Assembly (NCBI GenBank): GCA_050331715.1
Contig: JBHJGO010000046.1
Coordinates: 10,184 to 74,183 of the forward strand
Source of the DNA: JBHJGO01 sp050331715
GTDB lineage: Bacteria; Cyanobacteriota; Cyanobacteriia; Cyanobacteriales; Microcoleaceae
Reading direction: 5' to 3'
Length of the DNA: 64,000 nucleotides
In this document: one piece after another, positions 52,385 to 59,581 of the stretch
Position numbering within the stretch: position 1 is the first letter of the stretch
Layout of the letters: the number at the start of each line of letters is the position of its first letter
Notes under the pieces: model-generated
Databases searched by the model: none
What the model was told of the DNA's origin: nothing
What the model saw: the letters and a program-made list of their open reading frames with translations, nothing else
Made by a program: the position numbers and the translations under genes

Positions 52385-53527
52385 ATGACTAGCACCCTAA
52401 CCACTGTTCCTTTCGTCAATTTAAAACTCCAACATCAGCCAATTCAGACAGAACTTGACCAGGCTGTTCAAACTGTGATGCAGCGAGGAGACTTTATCCT
52501 GGGTCAGGCAGTCACCGATTTTGAAACCCACTTCGCTCAAGCTTCGGGAACAACCTACGGCATTGGTGTTGCAACGGGAACCGACGCTATCGCTCTGGGG
52601 TTAGAAGCTTGCGGCATTGGTGCAGGAGATCAGGTATTACTTCCGGCCAATACTTTCATTGCGACCCTGATCGGAGTCGTTACGATTGGTGCAACCCCAG
52701 TTTTGGTTGATTGTGATCCAAAAACTGCGCTCATGGATTTAGAGGCAGCGGCCCGCCTAATCACGCCCCGAACGAAGGCTATTCTGCCAGTTCATCTATA
52801 TGGACAACTGGTTCCTCCCCGTCCACTGCTAGATTTAGCCCAGGCTCATAATCTGATTATTTTTGAAGATGCAGCACAAGCTCATTTGGCCCATCGGGAT
52901 GGCTGCCAGGCTGGAACCCTAGGAAAAGCCGCAGCCTATAGTTTCTATCCCAGCAAAAACCTGGGTGCATTTGGGGATGGGGGAATGGTTCTGACTTCAG
53001 ATGAGACAGTGGCCCAAAAGGTTCGCAGTCTCCGTAACTATGGTTCACCCAAGAAATACCTGCACACGGAACCTGGAACCAACAGTCGGCTTGACACAAT
53101 GCAAGCGGCAATTCTTGAGGTTAAGTTACCTCATCTGGAGGGTTGGAATCGCGATCGCAACAAACTCGCCCATGAATATGACACTCTGCTGTTGCCTTTG
53201 CAGGAAAAGGGGATCATCGCGATGGAAAATCAATCTGGAACGGGTCACATTTATCACCTCTACGTGATTCGTGTCACTGACGATTGCCCCTTAGACCGAG
53301 ATACATTGAAGCAAAAGCTTTCTGATCTAAATATTCAAACGGGCATTCACTACCCGATTCCCTGCCACCTACAACCGGCCTACGAATCTTTAGGGTATGG
53401 GGTTGGAGCATTTCCGGTAGCTGAGCTTCTAAGTCGTCAGATCCTTTCTCTGCCAATGTTCCCAGGACTGACGCTGGCGCAGGTCAATCAGGTGGTTGAG
53501 GCTATTCGTTCAGTGTTGCAAGGTTAA
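52385..53527 (+). CDS. DegT/DnrJ/EryC1/StrS family sugar aminotransferase
   Basis: A PLP-dependent enzyme that aminates keto-sugars attached to nucleotides. The start reads VPFVNLKLQHQPI, with GIGVATGTDAIALGLEACGI, then EDAAQAHLA, and the PLP lysine in YSFYPSKNLGAFGDGGM near residue 190. The C-terminal signature GIHYPIPCHLQPAY follows. The 380-residue length is normal. Located 31 bases upstream of an exosortase in the same direction, so the two probably form an operon; surface polysaccharide or glycoprotein work is the natural reading. Confidence 0.93.
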   Translation: MTSTLTTVPFVNLKLQHQPIQTELDQAVQTVMQRGDFILGQAVTDFETHFAQASGTTYGIGVATGTDAIALGLEACGIGAGDQVLLPANTFIATLIGVVTIGATPVLVDCDPKTALMDLEAAARLITPRTKAILPVHLYGQLVPPRPLLDLAQAHNLIIFEDAAQAHLAHRDGCQAGTLGKAAAYSFYPSKNLGAFGDGGMVLTSDETVAQKVRSLRNYGSPKKYLHTEPGTNSRLDTMQAAILEVKLPHLEGWNRDRNKLAHEYDTLLLPLQEKGIIAMENQSGTGHIYHLYVIRVTDDCPLDRDTLKQKLSDLNIQTGIHYPIPCHLQPAYESLGYGVGAFPVAELLSRQILSLPMFPGLTLAQVNQVVEAIRSVLQG

Positions 53528-53557
53528 AGTTCTAGGTAAAATTTAATTTTTTAAAAA

Positions 53558-54463
53558 ATGATTCAAGCTCAACGCAAAATTCCAGTTCCTCTGGAAAAAT
53601 ACTTACTGAACGGTGCAATTCTAGGGTTATTGACCCTGATGTATGCTCCGCTGATCATCCATTGGTATGACGGCTGGCTGAACAAAAATATCAGTATCGA
53701 ACACGAGTACTTCAGCCACGGCCTAATTGGATTACCATTTGCCGCATACATCGCCTGGACAGAGCGTCACAAATGGGGACAGTTACTCAATATCAGCCAT
53801 CCACTTGGTGGTGTGTTGATGGGATTGGCCGGAGCGTTCTATTTGAGTGGACTGCCGGATCTGGTAAACCTCTCCTTCCCCATTATTCTGGCGGGACTCT
53901 GCCTCTGGCTTAAGGGAATGCCGGGATTGCAACTGGAGCGAATGACACTCCTTTTCACGCTCCTGGCCACGCCTACCCATTTGCCCTATCTCATTGAACC
54001 TCTGGCGTTTCCATTACAAAAGTTTATTGCTGGGGTGGCTGGCTTTATCCTGTGGCAGTTCAACATGGATGTGCGGGTGGATCAGATTTACCTGTTTGTG
54101 AATGATCAGGTGGTTGAGGTGGCTCCCCACTGCTCAGGATTGAAGATGTTATTCACCAGTCTCTATGTGGCCTTGATGTTGTTGTACTGGACAGGAGCAT
54201 TGGCCTCTCGCAAGAAAACGGTTTTCTTCCTAACCAGCGCGGTCGCAATCAGCGTTACGGCTAATATTTTGCGGAATACCTTACTGACATTTTTCCATGG
54301 CACGAATCGAGACAGTTTATTCCACTGGTTGCACGACAGTTGGGGTGGAGATGTATATTCGGCTGCCATGTTAGGGGTTTTAGTGTTGCTGATTAACTGG
54401 ATTCAGGATTATTCGGAAGGGGGGTTTGACGAGGAACCCGAACCGGAGGAGACCCAGGTATAG
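53558..54463 (+). CDS. Exosortase (cyanoexosortase type)
   Basis: A membrane cysteine transpeptidase-like enzyme of the exosortase/archaeosortase family that processes proteins with PEP-CTERM-type tails. About eight membrane segments are visible. The catalytic triad is Cys in VAPHCSGLKML, Arg in NILRNTLL and His in HWLHDSWGG, all intact. The 301-residue length and the strongly acidic tail (EEPEPEETQV) suit the cyanobacterial subgroup. It lacks the EpsI-type fused C-domain. No PEP-CTERM substrate or associated assembly gene is visible beside it. It follows the sugar aminotransferase by 31 bases. Confidence 0.9.
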   Translation: MIQAQRKIPVPLEKYLLNGAILGLLTLMYAPLIIHWYDGWLNKNISIEHEYFSHGLIGLPFAAYIAWTERHKWGQLLNISHPLGGVLMGLAGAFYLSGLPDLVNLSFPIILAGLCLWLKGMPGLQLERMTLLFTLLATPTHLPYLIEPLAFPLQKFIAGVAGFILWQFNMDVRVDQIYLFVNDQVVEVAPHCSGLKMLFTSLYVALMLLYWTGALASRKKTVFFLTSAVAISVTANILRNTLLTFFHGTNRDSLFHWLHDSWGGDVYSAAMLGVLVLLINWIQDYSEGGFDEEPEPEETQV

Positions 54464-54541
54464 GGCAGACTAAGCAAATTCCACCTTTTCGAGATAAGCT
54501 GTAGTAGCGCATTTCGCAACTACAGCAGTCTTGAATTTTTC

Positions 54542-55105
54542 ATGGTTCCCCCAGATATCACATCCCTCCTCCAGCAAGAATTTGGAACAACAGTGAGTCA
54601 AGTTGACGCCACCTCCTGGCAGGTTGAAACTCAGGAATTTCGCCTGTTAGTTCTCCTCTCGGAAGACCAGAGCTGGTTGCGTTTGCTGGTTCCGATTGTT
54701 CCTGTGCAGGATGCTGAAACTGTTCTGGAGCAGTTATTAGCCGCCAATTTTGACCAAACGCTGGAAACCCGCTACGCAACTCATAAGGGGGTTGTCTGGG
54801 GTGTGTTTCAGCATTCCCTGGAGAGCCTCACGTCTAAGGATTTTCTTAGTGCTGCCAGCACCCTGATTCGTCTGTCAAAACAAGGACTCAGTAGCTTCTA
54901 CGATGATTTGATCGAACAGCGAATTCGCCAGGTGATCCAAGCTGCCAAACGCCAGGGCCAATCCATTGAGGAAACGATGCAAGTTTTGGAGCGATTCTAT
55001 GCCGAGGGATTGATGGGAGAGATGGAGGGAGGAACTGAATCCCGTGATCAAACCCTATCGGCTTGGCGTTGGCAATTGGAACGATTGTGGCCGGAAGTTG
55101 AGTAG
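54542..55105 (+). CDS. Hypothetical protein (187 aa)
   Basis: No named family. The first ~110 residues look like an alpha/beta fold (FRLLVLLSEDQSWLRLLVPI, then DAETVLEQLLAANFDQTLETRYATHKGVVWGVFQHSLESL), reminiscent of small chaperone-like or YbjN-like folds, but this is only an impression. The second half is helical and charged (YDDLIEQRIRQVIQAAKRQG). It lies 78 bases after the exosortase in the same direction and is convergent with the anti-sigma gene, 24 bases between stops. Confidence 0.65.
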   Translation: MVPPDITSLLQQEFGTTVSQVDATSWQVETQEFRLLVLLSEDQSWLRLLVPIVPVQDAETVLEQLLAANFDQTLETRYATHKGVVWGVFQHSLESLTSKDFLSAASTLIRLSKQGLSSFYDDLIEQRIRQVIQAAKRQGQSIEETMQVLERFYAEGLMGEMEGGTESRDQTLSAWRWQLERLWPEVE

Positions 55106-55129
55106 AAATTCAGGCTGGAACTTCTATCG

Positions 55130-55651
55130 CTATTCCAGACCCAAATCGACATCGTCCGTCGGTGCTTTGGGAATTGCAATGATGGGTTGATCGACGGAGA
55201 TACTCAAAGCCTCTGGATCAATCTCAGGCACGATGGGTTCATTGAGCGCAATTTTCAGCGGCTCAGAGCTGGTTTCTGGCTCCAAGTTTACCAAGAGAGG
55301 AACACGGCCATTATCCAAGATTGATCCTGAAAATGCGGCAACGAGTAGGGCTGCGATCGCTGTCCCGCCCCAGAAAACGGTTCGACGGGTTCGACGACCA
55401 ATGATCTGAAACACTCGACGGGCCAAGTCTGTTCCAGAATACTCAGGAGTTGGAATTGGCATGGCTTGCCAGTATGCCCGGAGCTTCAACCACTGTCGAT
55501 AGTTGGTTTCAAACTCTGGGTCTGTATCAAGCCACTGCTCAACCTGGCGACGTTCTGCTGCATTGGCTTCCTGATCCAGGTATGCGCTCAGCAGCTCATA
55601 CTTCGCCTGATTTTGATCTGAGTTGGATGAATGAGAAGAATTAGATGTCAT
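55130..55651 (-). CDS. Membrane anti-sigma factor
   Basis: The N-terminal cytosolic domain (YELLSAYLDQEANAAERRQV then EQWLDTDPEFETNYRQWLKL) is an anti-sigma fold without the zinc His-x3-Cys-x2-Cys motif. A single membrane segment is at about residues 95-112 (TVFWGGTAIAALLVAAF), and the periplasmic C-terminal ~60 residues are acidic with repeated EPI/QPI-type turns. It starts 98 bases after the ECF sigma gene in the same direction, the usual pairing for a sigma factor and its own inhibitor. Cyanobacterial SigG has such a partner. Confidence 0.85.
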   Translation of the reverse strand: MTSNSSHSSNSDQNQAKYELLSAYLDQEANAAERRQVEQWLDTDPEFETNYRQWLKLRAYWQAMPIPTPEYSGTDLARRVFQIIGRRTRRTVFWGGTAIAALLVAAFSGSILDNGRVPLLVNLEPETSSEPLKIALNEPIVPEIDPEALSISVDQPIIAIPKAPTDDVDLGLE

Positions 55652-55749
55652 TGTGATACCCCCTCCCCTGGTGCATCTTTCCTAATTGTACAAATTTTCC
55701 TGATATCACCGTTATTGCTTCCTCAGTGTTTTAGGTCAATGATTTAAAT

Positions 55750-56406
55750 TCAATGATTTAGATAGGGATCAAGCTGGGCCTGGAGCCGTTGTCTGGCGCG
55801 AGCAATTCTGGACTTGACGGTTCCCAATGAAACCCCGGTCATTTCGGCAATTTCCTCGTAGGCCAACCCTTCGATTTCTCGCAGGACAATTGTGGTGCGG
55901 AAGATCTCAGGCAGGTCAGCAATGGCTTCTCGCAGTTGGTCGTAGAATTCGCGGGTAGTTAAGTCCTCGTCCGGGCCAGGTCGGTCTGCTGGAATATCCC
56001 AATCGATCTCCCCATCGTCCAGAATCCGTGGCGCGTCCAGAGAGATTGGAGGTCTGACCCGCTTGCGCTTGCGCAATTCATCGTAGAACAAATTTGTTGC
56101 AATTCTGCTGAGCCATCCCTGAAACTTTGCTGGCTCCTGCAAGCGACGAATATTACGATAGACCCGAATCCAGATCTCCTGGGCTAGGTCAGCGCGATCT
56201 TGCCAATCCGGAGCGAGATGGTACAACAGCTTGTCTACGTGGGACTGATAGCGCCGCAGCAGTTCCGTGAATGCAGCCCGATCAGGACGCACCCCTTCCT
56301 GACATAACATAATTAAGTCACTATTCGATAGCTTTTCTAGGGGCACGCGCACTGGTGAAACTGTTGCCTCAGTCGTAGACCAAGAGAGAGGTATGGAGTG
56401 AGTCAT
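55750..56406 (-). CDS. ECF-family RNA polymerase sigma factor (SigG-like)
   Basis: A group 4/ECF sigma factor of 218 residues. Region 2 reads FTELLRRYQSHVDKLLYHLA then DLAQEIWIRVYRNIRRLQ, with FQGWLSRIATNLFYDELRKR for -10 contact. Region 4 reads LPEIFRTTIVLREIEGLAYE with EIAEMTGVSLGTVKSRIAR as the -35 helix-turn-helix. The insert between (PRILDDGEIDWDIPADRPGP) is typical of the cyanobacterial SigG subgroup; the subgroup name is from recall. Followed by its probable anti-sigma factor. About 300 bases of spacer upstream should hold its own promoter. Confidence 0.9.
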   Translation of the reverse strand: MTHSIPLSWSTTEATVSPVRVPLEKLSNSDLIMLCQEGVRPDRAAFTELLRRYQSHVDKLLYHLAPDWQDRADLAQEIWIRVYRNIRRLQEPAKFQGWLSRIATNLFYDELRKRKRVRPPISLDAPRILDDGEIDWDIPADRPGPDEDLTTREFYDQLREAIADLPEIFRTTIVLREIEGLAYEEIAEMTGVSLGTVKSRIARARQRLQAQLDPYLNH

Positions 56407-56666
56407 GGGTTAAAACTGGGTGCGTCAGACAGTAATGTATCTGTTGACGCCATACTGGAATGCCAGGTTCCAAGTCGTTCAGGTTTAACCCAGAGTTTTT
56501 GCCGAAATCCTCGCGAACATCGGTTCTTATTCGGTTATCTCTAGCATAGCTTCAGAATATACCGTTTGGTTGCTTGTGAGGATTTCTTGTCGGATTGATA
56601 ACAATGCAGCGTTTCCAATGCTGATGGAGTACAAAAGATTGGGGTGCACTGCGCCCTACCCTCCTA

Positions 56667-56699
56667 AATCTGTGCCTCACTAAACCTAGAAAGGCTGTA
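56667..56699. repeat. 33 bp dispersed repeat, copy A
   Basis: A 33 bp sequence starting AATCTGTGCCTCACTAAACC and ending AAAGGCTGTA that recurs at 58375-58407 with 28 of 33 identical positions. It lies 7 bases past the 3' end of the dynamin-like gene. Confidence 0.6.
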
Positions 56700-56706
56700 T
56701 TCCTGA

Positions 56707-58068
56707 CTACTTCTGCCGGATCTCCTCCTGAAGTTGATAAAGCAGGGTTTCTCGATCCAGAGAACCCATGATTTCCTCAATCACCGTATCAATTCCCAAC
56801 TCTCCCCAGGTGGAACCCTGTTCCAGATAAACTTGAGTGGCGCGACCAATTGCGTAGGTTCCGTAGGCAGCAACGGAAGCCTGGGTTACCGCTACTCCGG
56901 CATAGGTTGTGATATCTGTTGCCAATCCTGCGGCAGTTTTTCCTAATCCCATCAAGGCTCCACTGCCAATTTCAGCCAGAATCAAACCACCGGAACTAAA
57001 GAGAATTTTTTGTAGCAACTTTCCAGCCTCGTGATTTGTAATCGGCAAACCATAGAGCCTTGCTAGGGCGCGAATCATCATTAGATCAGTCACAGAAGTT
57101 CCGACCACATCCAGAAAAGCGATGGGATTTACTGCGATGGCCAGCGCTTTATATTTTGTAAATTTCCAGATCAGATCTTCAGCCTCGGCCTGGAGGAAAA
57201 AGATACTTTTTTTAGCGATGGTTTGTTCAGCGTTGCGGGCTTGTACCAGCGCATTCAGGGCTAAAAGGGATTGACCATCCTGGGTCAGCAATCGTACAAT
57301 CGCGTCTTCCAACGGTTGAATTCGAGGTGCTGGGGATTCCCACTCATAGGTAACTCGACCATCGGGCCATTCCGTTCGTACCTGCATCGGCGCGGGTTCT
57401 GCCGCAACTAATACGATATCCCAGGGACGATTTGTGACGGGGAAGGGATCGTTTGGGTCGCCAACCGCCAACTCCTCTAAGCTTTGATAGATCGAAACCC
57501 GCTCTGCCTTGGTGAAGAGATAAATTTTGTAAAACACCAGAATTAGAGGTATCTGGGCTTTTCGGAGCTCTGCGAGGGCATCATATTCCGTCTGGGTCAA
57601 ATCTCCAGAAACAATGAACAGGATTAAATCAGATTGTCGAGTAATTTCCCGCGCCATCTCCCCCCGAACCTCACCTCCGACCTCATCCTGTCCAGGAGTA
57701 TCAATCAGTTCAACCTGTAGGGTTTCTCCCAGTTCTGGATTGTTTAAAGGAATTTCCCATCGCACAAATCGAGGCCATTGAGTCACCCCATTGAGCGGCC
57801 CCGTCTGCAACAATTTCTGCTTCAATAATGCATTCAAAACGGCAGATTTTCCTCGGCTCACCAAACCGAAGGCAGCAATTCTCACTAGACTTTGGTCTAA
57901 CTTGTCCAGGTTGGCGGCAATAATGTCCAGTTGGGTTTTCAGAGTCGCCTTCATTTCGGCACTAGCGCCTCGCCGTTGGGTTTGCCAGCGGGAGTAGCGG
58001 TTCATGGTCTGGCGCAGGCTAGTTCGGGCTCGTTTGATGGCAGGATCTTGAGGGTTAGAAGTCACCAT
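56707..58068 (-). CDS. Dynamin-like/Era-like GTPase with DUF697-type C-terminus
   Basis: The N-terminal half has a GTPase domain: G1 is GLVSRGKSAVLNALL near residue 87, switch Thr in GVTQWPR, G3 is ELIDTPGQDEVGG. The expected G4 motif NKxD is replaced by Tyr-Lys-Ile-Tyr (residues 180-183), each through a change at the first codon position. The C-terminal half is hydrophobic with Gly-rich helices (GGLILAEIGSGALMGLGKTAAG), as in DUF697 proteins that associate with membranes. Guanine specificity is probably lost or relaxed. The start is at an ATG next to a heptanucleotide repeat. Transcribed alone. Confidence 0.85.
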   Translation of the reverse strand: MVTSNPQDPAIKRARTSLRQTMNRYSRWQTQRRGASAEMKATLKTQLDIIAANLDKLDQSLVRIAAFGLVSRGKSAVLNALLKQKLLQTGPLNGVTQWPRFVRWEIPLNNPELGETLQVELIDTPGQDEVGGEVRGEMAREITRQSDLILFIVSGDLTQTEYDALAELRKAQIPLILVFYKIYLFTKAERVSIYQSLEELAVGDPNDPFPVTNRPWDIVLVAAEPAPMQVRTEWPDGRVTYEWESPAPRIQPLEDAIVRLLTQDGQSLLALNALVQARNAEQTIAKKSIFFLQAEAEDLIWKFTKYKALAIAVNPIAFLDVVGTSVTDLMMIRALARLYGLPITNHEAGKLLQKILFSSGGLILAEIGSGALMGLGKTAAGLATDITTYAGVAVTQASVAAYGTYAIGRATQVYLEQGSTWGELGIDTVIEEIMGSLDRETLLYQLQEEIRQK

Positions 58069-58072
58069 AGTT

Positions 58073-58107
58073 TTTGTTGTTAGTTATTAGTCATTGGTCA
58101 TGGGTCA
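58073..58107. repeat. Heptanucleotide tandem repeat (five units)
   Basis: Five adjacent units: TTTGTTG, TTAGTTA, TTAGTCA, TTGGTCA, TGGGTCA. The same family as at 21452. It starts 4 bases upstream of the start codon of the dynamin-like GTPase gene, occupying the place of its ribosome-binding region. Confidence 0.75.
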
Positions 58108-58374
58108 CGAGTTGTGAGGGGGTTGTATGAGTATGCGAAACCCAACATTGGAATAGTTGCAATTCTATAAAGTACTTATATCTTTCAGCTTTTAAGGGCT
58201 TGAACCTTCAGTCAATCTATTGGACTGAGTGACTTATCCTTGTGCATTTTATCAGTCAGGCAGATTATGGAGCGAATCGTTAAGATTTTGAGATTAGGCC
58301 ATCGTGAAGCTACAACGGGCCAGCGTTTGACTACTGCCTCCTGGAACAATCAACCCTGGTTTTAACCCCGCTTG

Positions 58375-58407
58375 AATCTGTACCTCGATAGACCTGGAAA
58401 GGCTGTA
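58375..58407. repeat. 33 bp dispersed repeat, copy B
   Basis: The partner of the copy at 56667 (28 of 33 identical). It lies 6 bases past the stop of a minus-strand pseudogene, the same relation to a gene 3' end as copy A. Confidence 0.6.
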
Positions 58408-58413
58408 GGAGGA

Positions 58414-58697
58414 TTATTCCAAAATTCCCACCAAAACCCTAACCAACGCTTCCAAATTGTCCGGCAGTGTGTAGACCCCGATATCTTGAAAAACAGTTTT
58501 GGAGGTTACATCTAGAATTCAAACGTCCAGACAGTTCCAATGGTTACCGCTCCGTAAAGGATATCTGGTGCATCTTCTAACATAGAAAGGGCGATCGCTT
58601 CCACTGCCAACTGAGTAAAGCCACGAGTCAAATCATCTCGTTGGGCTGCAATCACCACCAAACTTTGAGAGGCACGAATCAGATAGCTTTCTCTAAA
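58414..58697 (-). pseudogene. Frameshifted C-terminal remnant of an unknown cyanobacterial protein
   Basis: Reading leftward, the first frame gives ESYLIRASQSLVVIAAQRDD and then LTRGFTQLAVEAIALSML to VTIGTVWTF, ending in a stop. A second frame picks up with LDVTSKTVFQDIGVYTLPDN and ends LVRVLVGILE before a natural stop. A single lost G near 58520 (TTTGAATT for an expected TTTGGAATT) joins the two. The N-terminal part is missing beyond a stop at 58698. The pattern recalls an abundant cyanobacterial family of unknown function, often recognised by the GFTQLAVE segment. Not expected to be functional. Confidence 0.65.
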
Positions 58698-58746
58698 TCA
58701 CTATTATTCTAGGCTATTTTTAGTTATCTAATCTTGACTTCTTCCA

Positions 58747-59496
58747 ATGTCAGAAACAAAAAATGATTGGTATCGCACCGATTTAGCTCATATTCATGAT
58801 GTCGGTTTTGGCGATTATGTTCTCAATTCTGTCTCCGGTATTCTCAGTTTGTTGAAACAGGCTGAAATTCTGGACGGTTTAATTGTGGATCTAGGGTGCG
58901 GTAGTGGATTGTCCTGTGAAGCATTTGTTCGAGCAGGATATTAAGTCCTGGGGATTGACATCTCGGCAGCCATGATTGAGATTGCCCAACAACGAGTTCC
59001 TCAAGCAGAGTTTCAGCTCGGATCCCTATTTCAGGTTAGCATTCCGCCTTGTCGAGCTGTGGTAGTAATTGGAGAATGTATCAATTATCTGTTTGATCAC
59101 AATAATAATCAGCAAACCCTTGAACAATTTTTCCGTCGAGTATACAATGCCCTATTTCCTGGTGGTTTGTTTATTTTCGATGTGCTGGAACCTGAGCAAG
59201 TTTCTCTAGAAACTACGGTGAAATCTTTTATCGAAGGAGAGGGGTGGCTGGTTCTAGTCGAGAAATCGGAAGATGATCAACACATTCTTACGCGACGAAT
59301 TATCACATTTCGGCAGACCGGAGCATTATATCGACGCGATCAAGAAGTCCATCAGCAAAAACTCTACGACCCATTGAATTTAGCATCAATGTTATGCCAG
59401 ATTGGTTTTCAAGTAGAAGTGACAAAGGGTTACGAAAACTACAATTTACCGGGAAAGAGAGCAGTTTTGACTGCTGTGAAATGTTCTTTAACTTGA
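58747..59496 (+). pseudogene. Class I SAM-dependent methyltransferase with an in-frame stop codon
   Basis: The frame from the ATG at 58747 encodes the start of a methyltransferase with motif I IVDLGCGSGLSCEAF. After GY it hits TAA (58942-58944), then continues in the same frame as VLGIDISAAMIEIAQQRVPQ, the normal continuation of the fold, through to the stop at 59494. So one nonsense change (probably CAA or AAA to TAA) splits a 249-codon gene between beta strands 1 and 2. The downstream part has a possible start at 58972. No shift in frame is seen. Either a recent pseudogene, a sequence error, or rare readthrough. Confidence 0.8.
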
Positions 59497-59581
59497 ATTG
59501 TTACATCTACGTTGATTTCTGTTCAAAGCTGGTAAAATTCAATCTAGTCTCTATCATTTGATTGAACGTCAGGGAAAAGCG

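Noticed and set aside
58267..58365. 32-codon plus-strand frame MERIVKILRLGHRE in the gap before the methyltransferase
   Set aside because: No ribosome site, no recognised similarity; the region also contains relic sequence and repeats.
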